DNA of 64,000 bases from Paenibacillus sp. FSL H7-0737. Its GTDB lineage: Bacteria > Bacillota > Bacilli > Paenibacillales > Paenibacillaceae. The position numbers were made by a program, and so were the translations under genes. Shown here piece after piece: positions 8,297 through 17,310 of this stretch. Position 1 is the stretch's first letter. Every line of letters starts with the position of its first letter. Below the pieces are notes generated by a model. The model was given only the letters and a program-made list of their open reading frames with translations. It made no database searches and had not been told where the DNA came from. The stretch lies in NCBI RefSeq assembly GCF_000758545.1, contig NZ_CP009279.1:620001-684000 (forward strand). The letters run 5' to 3'.

Positions 8297-8380
8297 AAGT
8301 TTTGTGAAGCAAAACTCGCATCGAAAGCATAGGCTTAAGTTTTGTGAAGCAAAACTGGCATCATAGACATAGGCTTAAGT
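8297..8380. repeat. Two tandem 40-bp repeats with hairpin-forming cores
   Basis: Copies at 8297-8336 and 8337-8376 plus a trailing AAGT. Each contains AGTTTTG-TGAAG-CAAAACT, a 7-bp perfect stem with a 5-base loop, then a GCAT-rich tail ending ATAGGCTTAAG. The copies differ at only a few positions. They occupy the gap between the histidine kinase stop and the oxidoreductase ribosome site. Confidence 0.9.
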
Positions 8381-8402
8381 CTATCATCTATTATAACGGT
8401 TG

Positions 8403-9986
8403 TTACTCTCTCTTGGCTAATCCTTCCTCGCAAGGAAGGGTAACCCTAAACGTTGTTCCCTCACCGAGAGTGCTGCTTACACTAATCTTGCCGTGATGTG
8501 CCTCCACGATAGACTTGGTAATAGAAAGGCCGATTCCAGATCCACCATATTTTCGTGTGCGAGAGGAATCGCTGCGGTAGAAGCGATCAAAGATATGTGG
8601 GATATGCTCTGGAGAAATCCCGCAGCCGTTGTCTTGCACCGTTAAAATGGCCTCATTTCCTCTAGCATGTAAAGAGAGATGAATGGTGCCAGATTCTGTA
8701 TCCGTATGCTGAACTGCATTGTGGAACAGATTCAGAATTACCTGTTTGATTTTATTGGGTTCATATTTACCATGGATGCCATACGAGATATCAAAAGTAA
8801 CTTTGCGCTGATCCGCTAACAAGAGCAGATGCGGCTTCATTTCGGAAATGACCTCACCGAGCAACAGATCCGTCATCCGCAGTTGAGGGGCGCCGTCCAT
8901 CCGAGCGAGCAGCAGCAAATCCTCCACCAGCTTATTGATCCGTTTCGATTCGCCATGCATGCTTCGCAATGAATTGTATAACTGTTCTTTGTTGTCCGCA
9001 GCGCCACGCAGTAAGACCTCCAAAAAACCGTGGATTGAGGTCAGCGGCGTTCGCAGCTCGTGAGAAGCATCGGCAGCGAAGCGGCGCATCTGTTCCTTGG
9101 CTTCCCGTTCATTATGAAAGGATATTTCGAGACGCTCGAGCATACCATTGAATGAATGGGCCAGCTTGTCGATCTCAGTCTGGCCTTGGTTAATTGGAAA
9201 TCGGATATCCAGATTACCGGCATCAATGATCTCGGCGGACTCTCCCATATTTGAAAGAGGGACCAGCGTCTTTCGAAGGGCAGGCAAGTATAGGAAGAAG
9301 CCAGCCAATAAAGCAATCACTGACAAACCTGCGTAGATCATCAATTGCTGTAAGATTACATCCGTAAGAGGTCCGGTATTCACGCTCATTTGGAGAAGCA
9401 ATCGAGTATTTCCAGGTCTATAGAGATTCACGAATATAGCCAGATGTTCAGTGCCGTCATCGGCCTCTATGAGCTTGTAATTTCCTGTTGCTCTATCCGT
9501 GGTATGAATGAGCAGATTATTGTATTGCTCATTCGTTAATCTAGGCGCGGCTGAATCAGATAAAGTCATTTGCTGTAAGTCCCTGAAGGTGCCATCTGAG
9601 CTATAAATAGCGAGGGTTGTATGGGCATCCAGCAGGAGTGGACGCCTATTCTCACCGGTTCTTTGACCATTTGGGATTTTATTCTCGCCGTTTCTTTCCC
9701 CCGGCAAATTGCCGTTATACTCGGTGTTTCCCTCATTCGGAGTTGTGGTGTCCTCGTCATAGGAATTGAAAAAGTTGAAAAACATCTCACGGGGAACTGA
9801 ACGTATTTGCGCTTCCATAGACTCTGCTCTATTGCTATATATGAAATCCCGCATGAGTATATATTGTAATACTCCGATTAGAAGAAGCAATCCTGATAGA
9901 ATGAGCAGCGAAATGGCTAGCAGCTGTTTGCGTAGAGAACGTGGTGCGGGCAGCTTACGAAACCATGTAGAGAAGCGCGTACTCAT
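8403..9986 (-). CDS. Sensor histidine kinase of an OmpR-type two-component system
   Basis: 527 residues. TM1 is about 22-45; a roughly 165-residue extracellular sensor follows with an Asn/Gly/Glu-rich, low-complexity segment (about 78-115); TM2 is about 214-236; HAMP about 237-290. The HisKA motif SHELRTPLTS has the phospho-accepting H309. The ATPase domain has NLFHNAVQH, DNGCGI and GGSGIGLSI. It is a membrane kinase that phosphorylates the adjacent regulator; its ATG overlaps the regulator stop by four bases (ATGA). Similar pairs (YkoGH-like) occur in Bacillus. The signal is unknown; convergence with the glycosylation genes hints at an envelope role. Confidence 0.92.
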   Translation of the reverse strand: MSTRFSTWFRKLPAPRSLRKQLLAISLLILSGLLLLIGVLQYILMRDFIYSNRAESMEAQIRSVPREMFFNFFNSYDEDTTTPNEGNTEYNGNLPGERNGENKIPNGQRTGENRRPLLLDAHTTLAIYSSDGTFRDLQQMTLSDSAAPRLTNEQYNNLLIHTTDRATGNYKLIEADDGTEHLAIFVNLYRPGNTRLLLQMSVNTGPLTDVILQQLMIYAGLSVIALLAGFFLYLPALRKTLVPLSNMGESAEIIDAGNLDIRFPINQGQTEIDKLAHSFNGMLERLEISFHNEREAKEQMRRFAADASHELRTPLTSIHGFLEVLLRGAADNKEQLYNSLRSMHGESKRINKLVEDLLLLARMDGAPQLRMTDLLLGEVISEMKPHLLLLADQRKVTFDISYGIHGKYEPNKIKQVILNLFHNAVQHTDTESGTIHLSLHARGNEAILTVQDNGCGISPEHIPHIFDRFYRSDSSRTRKYGGSGIGLSITKSIVEAHHGKISVSSTLGEGTTFRVTLPCEEGLAKRE

Positions 9987-10669
9987 AGATCTACCCGGTA
10001 GCCTGCTCCCCGCAGGGTACGGATAATACGGTGCTCCTTATCCCCGAGCTTCTCGCGAAGCGAACGGATATAGACCTCAACGATATTTTCCTCACCACCA
10101 AAGTCATAGCCCCACACTTTATCAAGAATCATGGGTTTACTTAGTACAAGGCCCTGATTAATAACGAGATACTGTAATAACTCGTATTCCGTGGGTGAGA
10201 GTTCAAGGACTTCTTCCTTGAAGCGAATTTCTTTTCTACGGCTATCAATTCGGAATGGACCGCAGCGTACCTCGCCGAGCAGACCTGGAAACTGATTGCG
10301 TAGCCGCGCTTGAATTCGGGCAAGCAATTCGTCGAAGCTGAAGGGCTTGACCATATAATCGTCAGCACCAATAGTGAGACCCTTGACTCGATCGTCCACT
10401 TCATCCTTTGCAGTTAGCATAATAACGGCTAGTTCCGTCTCTTCCGAGCGAAGGTAATGACATAACTCGAATCCATCCATGCCAGGCATCATGACATCTA
10501 GGATGGCTACATGTGGCTTGAACTCAGCAGCGACCGAGATGGCTGTGATTCCGTCGGGTGCGGTTCTGACTTCAAATCCTTCGTTAAGGAGACCCAACTC
10601 TAGAAATTGTAGTATATGAGGCTCATCATCTACGAGCAGTAGTCGAACGCCTTGAGCTGCTTTCATCAT
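9983..10669 (-). CDS. OmpR/PhoB-family response regulator
   Basis: 228 residues. The receiver domain has the acidic pair VDDE, the phospho-acceptor aspartate in VAILDVMMPG (residue 57-58 depending on which of two adjacent Met codons starts), the switch threonine in MLTAKD and the lysine in VKPFSFDE. The winged-helix DNA-binding domain has ELSPTEYELLQYL and ends with RTLRGAGYRVD. The start is set by GGAGG at 10675-10679 followed by ATGATG at 10669; an upstream TTG frame extension is not supported. It is co-transcribed with the downstream kinase. Confidence 0.92.
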   Translation of the reverse strand: MMKAAQGVRLLLVDDEPHILQFLELGLLNEGFEVRTAPDGITAISVAAEFKPHVAILDVMMPGMDGFELCHYLRSEETELAVIMLTAKDEVDDRVKGLTIGADDYMVKPFSFDELLARIQARLRNQFPGLLGEVRCGPFRIDSRRKEIRFKEEVLELSPTEYELLQYLVINQGLVLSKPMILDKVWGYDFGGEENIVEVYIRSLREKLGDKEHRIIRTLRGAGYRVDL

Positions 10670-11129
10670 AGGTACCTCCAAATCAGTGTTAGATAGCTAC
10701 ATTATGACATATTCGGTTGAATGTTTGCTGAAGATGAGTCCCTTTGCTTTACGATTAAAGGAGCCTTTTCTTATTTCATGATGATTCAAAGCGGTTAATT
10801 TAGTTATAAGTAATATTAATGTGTTTAATAACAAACAAGGTTAAAAAATTCGGATTTCCGAAAATGTGATAAAGGGTTTTGACGGCGGATATAGAACACT
10901 TTACAATAAGGATAATCTCCTGATTTTGGTGAAAGTTACCCATTTTAGGAAAGATCATTCGACCGTGTTACATTTCCTTCCACGTTTTTCTCATCTTTGT
11001 CCATCTTCCTATCAAGGCTCATTTCTTTCAAGTGTATTTCTTGTTCATTCATTTCTTTTTGGAACTTCTGTTCATTCAACCTGTGCTTGCTGAACTTCAT
11101 ATTACCCATAAGTCAAGGGAGGCTTTTCC
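10670..11129. promoter_or_regulatory. Divergent intergenic region with long pyrimidine-rich glgC leader
   Basis: A 460-base gap between the divergently transcribed response regulator and glgC. The regulator side holds a CATAAT-like -10. The glgC side carries a good sigma-A promoter around 10879-10907 and then roughly 220 bases of leader that is strongly T/C-rich and free of convincing open frames. No riboswitch fold that I recognise is evident. Confidence 0.6.
10879..10907 (+). promoter_or_regulatory. Sigma-A-type promoter of the glg cluster
   Basis: TTGACG at 10879-10884 and TACAAT at 10902-10907 with 17-base spacing. Transcription would start near 10914, giving an untranslated leader of about 215 bases before glgC. 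Confidence 0.7.
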
Positions 11130-12293
11130 ATGAAGAAAAAGGAAATGGTAGCCATGCTATTGGCTGGAGGCCAAGGCAAAAGATTGAAAGGTTTAACCAA
11201 ATCGCTTGCCAAGCCCGCTGTTTATTTTGGAGGGACCTATCGGATCATCGACTTCCCTTTAAGTAACTGCTCCAATTCAGGTATTGATACAGTTGGTGTG
11301 CTGACTCAATATGAGCCACTCATACTGCATTCTTACATCGGAGTAGGCAGTGATTGGGATTTGAACCGTAAGAACGGTGGGGTATTCGTGTTGCCACCGC
11401 ATGAACGTGAGAATGGAAGCAGCTGGTATCGGGGAACAGCCGATGCGATTTATCGGAATCTTAAGTTTGTGGATCAGTTTGATCCAGAGCATGTTCTTAT
11501 TCTGTCCGGTGATCACATTTATAAAATGGATTATCACGCTATGCTTCAATACCACAAGGAAAGAAACGCTGATTGCACAATTTCTGTCATTGACGTTCCG
11601 CTGGAGGAAGCAAGCCGATTTGGAATTTTGAATACGGAGGACGATCTAAAAATTTACGAATTTGAGGAAAAGCCCGCTCAGCCAAAAAGCACATTAGCTT
11701 CTATGGGTGTGTATATCTTCAAATGGGAGGTTCTCCGCAAGCATTTACTAGAGGATGGGGAGAATGTAGGATCATCCCACGATTTCGGCAAGGATATCAT
11801 TCCTTTGATGCTGGAGGACGGAAACTCCTTATTTGCGTACCCTTTTGAAGGATACTGGAGAGATGTAGGTACAGTAACTAGCTTATGGGAAGCAAATATG
11901 GATTTGCTGAGCGATACTCCGCCACTTAATCTAAATGATCCCAGCTGGCGCATTTTTACACGTAATCCGAATCAACCTGCCCAATATGTTGCCCCTGGGG
12001 CGAAAGTGTCAGGCTGCATTATTAATGAAGGCTGCATAGTGCACGGAGAAGTGAATCATTCGGTTCTCTTTTATGGGGTAGAAGTGGGTGAAGGAAGTGT
12101 AATTACGGACTCCGTGATTATGCCTAAGGTCAAGATTGGCAAGAACGTACGCATTCATAAAGCGATTATTAGTGAGAATACGGTAATCGACGATTATATG
12201 GAAATAGGCATCGAACGGGAGAACGAGAACGAAATTCTGCTGATCGACAATAAAAGCAAGAAGCGAAAATCAGCTGTGGCCAAAACCATATAA
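11130..12293 (+). CDS. glgC: Glucose-1-phosphate adenylyltransferase, catalytic subunit
   Basis: 387 residues. The nucleotide loop [15 protein letters not shown] is near residue 11; [35 protein letters not shown] and the EFEEKP substrate motif follow. A C-terminal left-handed beta-helix has repeated isoleucine-valine rungs. It makes ADP-glucose, the committed glycogen precursor. The ATG is eight bases after AAGGGAGG. It pairs with the downstream GlgD; in Firmicutes the GlgC/GlgD heterotetramer is usually more active than GlgC alone. Confidence 0.95.
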   Translation: MKKKEMVAMLLAGGQGKRLKGLTKSLAKPAVYFGGTYRIIDFPLSNCSNSGIDTVGVLTQYEPLILHSYIGVGSDWDLNRKNGGVFVLPPHERENGSSWYRGTADAIYRNLKFVDQFDPEHVLILSGDHIYKMDYHAMLQYHKERNADCTISVIDVPLEEASRFGILNTEDDLKIYEFEEKPAQPKSTLASMGVYIFKWEVLRKHLLEDGENVGSSHDFGKDIIPLMLEDGNSLFAYPFEGYWRDVGTVTSLWEANMDLLSDTPPLNLNDPSWRIFTRNPNQPAQYVAPGAKVSGCIINEGCIVHGEVNHSVLFYGVEVGEGSVITDSVIMPKVKIGKNVRIHKAIISENTVIDDYMEIGIERENENEILLIDNKSKKRKSAVAKTI

Positions 12294-12301
12294 TCAAGCT
12301 A

Positions 12302-12398
12302 AAACGCCTTCGGCGTCCTTCTAGGGACGGTAAGCGTTTATGCGAGATTTATAAGGATAAAGTATATCGTGAAACTTATACTTTCTTATAAATTATAA
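12302..12398. repeat. Composite palindromic repeat between glgC and glgD
   Basis: Two adjacent inverted repeats. The first (12302-12339) nests AAACGC/GCGTTT with GGCGTCC/GGGACG. The second (about 12348-12398) has AAAGTATA and TATACTTT as arms within an A/T-rich context. It fills most of the 122-base glgC-glgD gap and lacks a T run, so it is not a normal terminator. I recall similar sequence dispersed in Paenibacillus intergenic regions, but cannot verify that here. Confidence 0.7.
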
Positions 12399-12415
12399 GA
12401 GGACGGTGGATTCCG

Positions 12416-13519
12416 ATGAAGCAACTCATGGGTGTAATTAATCTGGATCATGAACTCGACAAACTAAATGAACTCACTTATTTCCGCTGTGGTGCAGCCG
12501 TACCTTTTGCCAGTCGTTATCGGTTGATTGATTTCGTGCTTTCTAATATGATGCGTGCAGACCTGGAGAGCGTTGGCCTGTTCGTCCGCCGTAAATACCG
12601 TTCTCTAATGGACCATTTGGGTGACGGGAAATCGTGGGATATGAACCGCAAGCATGGGGGATTATTCATTTTGCCTCCAGACTGGAACGATCCAACGGAT
12701 ACTTCTCTCGGGGACTTACAGCATTATCATAACAATCTGGATCTTTTTAAACGGGGATCTGCTAAATATATCGTGTTTTCCGGCAGCCAGCATATCAATA
12801 CGATCGATCTTCAGGATTTGTACAGTTATCATCTGGAGAAGGGTGCCGACGTTACAGTAGTGTATAAAAAGATTGAAGAACTGCAGCCAGAACATGATCT
12901 ATGCCAGCGTATTGAAGTAGACGAAGAGAATAAGGTGACTAATATCCATCATGAGAAAGACCATCCTAATTTATATCTGGATATCTTCATTATGGAGAAA
13001 AAACTGTTCTTGGAGCAGGTGGAGCATTGCATTGCGCATGGAGAGAGTTATTTTTTCCGAGATGTAGTTCAGAAGAACCGACACAAATTTAATATCGCCG
13101 CATACGAATATCATGGCTATCATGCCGTAATTAATTCATTAGAGAGTTATTATAAGAACAGTTTGGAACTGCTCCAGCAGGAGAATTACTTCAGTTTGTT
13201 CAAAGAAAGCCCGGTACAGACGAAGATTAAATACGAGGCTCCAACCCGGTACTTGGAAAGTGCTAATGTCAGTAATTCGTTGGTGGCTAATGGCTGCATT
13301 ATAGCTGGAACGGTAGAGAATAGCGTGATCTTTCGGGGGGTTCAGGTACGTAAGGGAGCGAAGATCATCAACTCAGTAATTATGCAAAAGTGCGTCATCG
13401 AAGAAAATGCGGTCATTGAGAATGTAATCATGGATAAAGACGTACATTTGAGTAAGAATCGAATTCTTGTTGGAGATAGCAAACGTCCATTCGTCATCGC
13501 CAAGAGCAGCAAGATCTAA
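12416..13519 (+). CDS. glgD: Glucose-1-phosphate adenylyltransferase regulatory subunit
   Basis: 367 residues, homologous to GlgC throughout (YRLIDFVLSNMM, GDGKSWDMNRKHGGLFILPP, C-terminal beta-helix). It lacks the glycine-rich GGxGxRL nucleotide loop at the N-terminus, beginning instead with MKQLMGVINLDHE. That absence is the hallmark of the non-catalytic GlgD partner, which modulates GlgC allostery. It follows an AGAGGACGG ribosome site and lies 97 bases before glgP. Confidence 0.93.
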   Translation: MKQLMGVINLDHELDKLNELTYFRCGAAVPFASRYRLIDFVLSNMMRADLESVGLFVRRKYRSLMDHLGDGKSWDMNRKHGGLFILPPDWNDPTDTSLGDLQHYHNNLDLFKRGSAKYIVFSGSQHINTIDLQDLYSYHLEKGADVTVVYKKIEELQPEHDLCQRIEVDEENKVTNIHHEKDHPNLYLDIFIMEKKLFLEQVEHCIAHGESYFFRDVVQKNRHKFNIAAYEYHGYHAVINSLESYYKNSLELLQQENYFSLFKESPVQTKIKYEAPTRYLESANVSNSLVANGCIIAGTVENSVIFRGVQVRKGAKIINSVIMQKCVIEENAVIENVIMDKDVHLSKNRILVGDSKRPFVIAKSSKI

Positions 13520-13616
13520 CGACTGGATTAGATGAACAAAGCAGTATTAACCTATCTGATCTAATGGCACAGTCTGCTGCACTTCTAATAAAAGCATTTG
13601 TCAGGAGGACCTACTG

Positions 13617-16049
13617 TTGTTTAACGATAAAGAATCTTTCAAACAGGTATTCCGTGAGACCCTCATTGGTAAATTAGGTAAACCGCTTGAGGAAGCCTCG
13701 AATGCCGATGTTTATAAAATACTGGGCAACATGATTCGTGAGAACGCCGGGAAAAATTGGGCGGAAACGAACCAGAAATATAAGCTCGATAAAGATAAGC
13801 AGGTTTACTATTTTTCAATGGAGTTCTTGATCGGTAGGCTTCTGGGGAACAATCTATTGAATATGGGTGTACTGGAAGTAGTACGTGAAGGTTTAGCGGA
13901 CCTTGGCTTTTGTTTGCAGGATATAGAGGAGGAGGAATCGGACGCTGGGTTAGGGAATGGAGGTCTCGGTCGTTTGGCCGCCTGCTTCCTGGACTCACTC
14001 GCTTCCCTGCAATATGCGGGACATGGCTGTGGTATACGGTATAAATATGGCCTGTTCGAGCAGAAGATCGTTGATGGGTATCAAGTGGAACTTCCTGATT
14101 ACTGGCTGCAGAATGATAATGTATGGGAAGTGCGCCGCGAAGACAAGCAGGTTGAAGTTAGGTTCTGGGGGACTATTGAGACCCGCGAAGAGAACGGACG
14201 GCTCATATTTGATCATACGCAATATGAGGCTGTTCGAGCAGTGCCTTACGATGTCCCTATCATTGGTGCTGATCGCCGGCATGTGAATACACTGCGTAAC
14301 TGGAGTGCAGAATCCATCACCCAGCCCTCTAGAACCTTTGGTTCTTTTGCCGGGACGGACTATCATAAGTTTCTGGAGTATAAGCGTTCTGTAGAATCCA
14401 TTTCGGAGTTCCTTTACCCAGATGACTCTCAATACGAAGGTAAGCTGCTTCGCCTGAAGCAACAGTATTTCCTCTGTAGCGCGGGGCTGCAAAGTATTCT
14501 GCGTACCTATGCCAAGCTTGGGATTCCTATAGAATCGCTGCCAGACAAGGTTGCTCTTCATATTAATGATACACATCCAACGTTGGTGATTCCTGAATTG
14601 ATGAGGATTCTGATGGATGTACATGGTTTAGGATGGGATGAGGCATGGAGTATCACCACGCGTATGGTCTCTTACACTAATCACACTATTCTGAGCGAGG
14701 CGCTTGAGAAATGGCCTATTCAAATGGTTAGGGAGCTACTGCCACGTATTTTTCTTATCATTGAAGAGATCAATGCGCGTTTCTGTGGTGAGCTTATGAG
14801 TCGTTATCCTGGTGATCAGGACCGAATTGCGCAGATGGCGATTATTCATGATGATCAAGTTCGGATGGCTCATCTGGCGATTGTAGCGAGCCATAGTGTC
14901 AATGGAGTAGCGGCGCTGCATACAGAAATATTAATGAAGCGTGAGATGCGACTTTTTAATGAAATGTATCCACACCGTTTCAATAATAAGACGAACGGAA
15001 TTACCCATCGGCGATGGTTACTGCATGCCAATCCAGATCTGGCTAATTTAATCAATCAATCGATAGGGACCCGTTGGGTGAGCCATCCTCAAGAAATGAT
15101 TGGCTTGATTAAATATTGTGAGGATGCTTCCTTCCAGGAACAAGTAGCCAGTATTAAGCGCCAGAATAAGCTTCGTCTTGCAGAGTACATCTACAATAAG
15201 CATTCAGTACATGTCGATCCTGACTCTATCTTTGATGTACAGGTGAAACGTCTACATGCCTACAAGCGCCAGTTGCTTAATATTTTGCATATTCTGCATT
15301 TGTACAATCAAATCAAAGATAATCCTTCGATGGATATGGTTCCACGCACGTTTATATTCGGAGCAAAGGCAGCGCCAAGTTATCATCTGGCGAAGCGGAT
15401 TATCAAACTGATTAATACAGTTGCGGAGGTAGTCAATAAAGATCCGGATGTTAAAGGGAAGATTCGTATCTTTTTCCTTGAAAATTATTCGGTATCCCTA
15501 GCAGAAAAGATCATTCCTGCAGCGGACATCAGTGAGCAGATTTCTACAGCCAGCAAAGAAGCATCCGGTACCGGGAATATGAAGTTTATGATGAACGGTG
15601 CATTGACGGTAGGGACGATGGATGGCGCAAATGTAGAAATGCATGAAATGGTGGGAGACAACAATATGTTCCTGTTCGGACTTCGTGCTGAGCAGGTCAT
15701 GGATTACTACCAGCATGGTGGTTATCATGCGCGTGATATTTACAACGGGGATAGTCGTGTGAAAGAAGTGCTGGATCAGTTAATCAAACCAGGACCTATA
15801 TGTTGTCACGCTACGGAGTTTGAGAGCATTTTCCACTCTCTTCTGGATAATAACGATGAGTTTTTTGTCCTGAAGGATTTCGCTAGTTACGTTGAGACGC
15901 ACGTCGAAATTGATCGGGCATATCGCAACCGGCAAGAATGGCTGAAGAAGTCCATTATTAATATTGGTCATTCCGGTAAATTCTCCAGCGATAACACAAT
16001 TAGTCGCTATGCAGCTGAGATTTGGAACATTAGTCCAGTTCGACTGTAG
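13617..16049 (+). CDS. glgP: Glycogen/starch phosphorylase
   Basis: 810 residues, full length for the family. It has ESDAGLGNGGLGRLAACFLDS-like substrate motifs, KRLHAYKRQLLN, and the pyridoxal-phosphate lysine in the EASGTGNMKFMMNGA region, all in expected order. It releases glucose-1-phosphate from glycogen ends with phosphate. A TTG start is supported by AGGAGG eight bases upstream. As the third gene of the cluster it couples synthesis precursor and degradation; glgA and glgB are not in this window. Confidence 0.95.
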   Translation: MFNDKESFKQVFRETLIGKLGKPLEEASNADVYKILGNMIRENAGKNWAETNQKYKLDKDKQVYYFSMEFLIGRLLGNNLLNMGVLEVVREGLADLGFCLQDIEEEESDAGLGNGGLGRLAACFLDSLASLQYAGHGCGIRYKYGLFEQKIVDGYQVELPDYWLQNDNVWEVRREDKQVEVRFWGTIETREENGRLIFDHTQYEAVRAVPYDVPIIGADRRHVNTLRNWSAESITQPSRTFGSFAGTDYHKFLEYKRSVESISEFLYPDDSQYEGKLLRLKQQYFLCSAGLQSILRTYAKLGIPIESLPDKVALHINDTHPTLVIPELMRILMDVHGLGWDEAWSITTRMVSYTNHTILSEALEKWPIQMVRELLPRIFLIIEEINARFCGELMSRYPGDQDRIAQMAIIHDDQVRMAHLAIVASHSVNGVAALHTEILMKREMRLFNEMYPHRFNNKTNGITHRRWLLHANPDLANLINQSIGTRWVSHPQEMIGLIKYCEDASFQEQVASIKRQNKLRLAEYIYNKHSVHVDPDSIFDVQVKRLHAYKRQLLNILHILHLYNQIKDNPSMDMVPRTFIFGAKAAPSYHLAKRIIKLINTVAEVVNKDPDVKGKIRIFFLENYSVSLAEKIIPAADISEQISTASKEASGTGNMKFMMNGALTVGTMDGANVEMHEMVGDNNMFLFGLRAEQVMDYYQHGGYHARDIYNGDSRVKEVLDQLIKPGPICCHATEFESIFHSLLDNNDEFFVLKDFASYVETHVEIDRAYRNRQEWLKKSIINIGHSGKFSSDNTISRYAAEIWNISPVRL

Positions 16050-16058
16050 GATCAACAT

Positions 16059-16111
16059 AAAAAGGCTGTCTTATAAGTAGGTAACCCCTACAAATAAGAC
16101 AGCCTTTTTTC
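16059..16111. terminator. Bidirectional terminator between glgP and fRMsr gene
   Basis: AAAAAGGCTGTCTTAT pairs with ATAAGACAGCCTTTTTT, with A and T runs on both sides, serving both convergent genes. Confidence 0.92.
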
Positions 16112-16137
16112 TTATGGGATATAAAACGAAGAAATTT

Positions 16138-16617
16138 TTAGATAGCTTCCGATACTAAAGCTGCGAACCGCTCCAGAAACCGGCGTTCTTCATCATCAAA
16201 GCGATCCTTGAGCGGACTGTCGATATCAAGTACGCCAAGCAAGCGATCATCCTTTATTAAAGGAACAACAATCTCGCTGTTGGAGGCTGCATCACAGGCG
16301 ATATGACCTGGGAATGCATGCACATCACCTACTACAAGTGTGCGCCGCTCGGCGGCTGCCGTTCCGCACACCCCGCGAGATAGCGGAATTCGAATGCATG
16401 CAGGGAGGCCTTGAAAAGGTCCAAGTACTAGCTCCTTGCCGTCAAATAAATAAAAACCGGCCCAATTCGTATCCGGTAGAGCGTGTTTAAGTAGTGCCGA
16501 AGCATTAGCCAGATTGGCTGTAGCACTTGGTTCGTCCTTTATCAATGCTTCGAGTTGGATTAGAACGGCTTCAAACTGCTCGCTGCGCGTTCCATCATAT
16601 GGCATAGCTTGAAACAT
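16138..16617 (-). CDS. msrC: Free methionine-(R)-sulfoxide reductase, GAF domain (YtsP-like)
   Basis: 159 residues forming a single GAF domain. The three family cysteines are present at C74 (LPACIRI), C84 (RGVCGTAA) and C108 (HIACDAASNSE), together with the SEIVVPL and GVLDIDSP motifs. The enzyme reduces free Met-R-sulfoxide in the cytoplasm using thioredoxin. It stands alone, ending at the shared terminator after glgP. Confidence 0.9.
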   Translation of the reverse strand: MFQAMPYDGTRSEQFEAVLIQLEALIKDEPSATANLANASALLKHALPDTNWAGFYLFDGKELVLGPFQGLPACIRIPLSRGVCGTAAAERRTLVVGDVHAFPGHIACDAASNSEIVVPLIKDDRLLGVLDIDSPLKDRFDDEERRFLERFAALVSEAI

Positions 16618-16844
16618 GAAGCATCACCTTCCTGTACTTTAAATTCAATATGAAACCATAACTGTAACTAACAACATAGTACAGCTATGAGGGGTACGTC
16701 AAGACACAACATTGTTTTGTAATATTTTGGGATTGGCTATGATCCCTCTGTAGCACTGAACCCTTGTGATGATGTTTCCAATGAACTGTCATAGGGTAAT
16801 GCAAGAGTAAATACCGAAGGCTTTGTTGCCAGAAGGAGTGGAAT

Positions 16845-17126
16845 ATGCGCGCTGATGTACAGAACTTGTTCATAGGAATTCACATGCTTTATTGTGCTCA
16901 TGATAAAGATGTGACGATCTCGGAGATGCTGCTCGGACTGGAAGACATGGGGTATCGTGTAGGAGAACGCGAAGTGAAACAGGAATTGGAAAAGCTGACG
17001 CTGGACAACTTTCTGACTGCACATAGTGAAGGGTACAGTGTTACTGGCACGGGTATTGAAGAGTTCAAGGATATTCGAGCCAAACTTCAGGTGCTGTGTA
17101 GTGAAGTTATTCAGGGAGCAGAATGA
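16845..17126 (+). CDS. Small protein, probable winged-helix fold, unknown function
   Basis: 93 residues, preceded by AAGGAG six bases before ATG. The pattern of an N-terminal helix, a VTISEMLLGLEDMGYRVGEREVKQELEKL segment of the kind used as a recognition unit, and a FLTAHSEGYSVTGTGIEEF beta-wing resembles small PadR/MarR-like winged helices that handle transitions such as growth versus stationary phase, but I do not recognise a family. It is monocistronic: a terminator follows at once. Confidence 0.65.
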   Translation: MRADVQNLFIGIHMLYCAHDKDVTISEMLLGLEDMGYRVGEREVKQELEKLTLDNFLTAHSEGYSVTGTGIEEFKDIRAKLQVLCSEVIQGAE

Positions 17127-17149
17127 AATCATTTAAAGCAAAGTTCCAT

Positions 17150-17199
17150 AAAAGTGTCTGTATCAAGGGAGAATTACCCTTCTGATGCAGGCGCTTTTT
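17150..17199 (+). terminator. Terminator after the small winged-helix-like gene
   Basis: AAAGTGTCTGTATCA pairs with TGATGCAGGCGCTTT, with an inner GGG/CCC stem, followed by T5. Confidence 0.85.
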
Positions 17200-17310
17200 A
17201 CGTGAGAGGATACAATTTGTTCTTTTCAAAGTTAAAGAAATTAGAACTTTTAGCTTAAGGATATACTCTTGAATGATGTATAATTGATAAGTTGAAGGGG
17301 GAGCGGAGAA

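Noticed and set aside
13995..14624. 209-codon frame opposite glgP
   Set aside because: Antisense shadow of glycogen phosphorylase.
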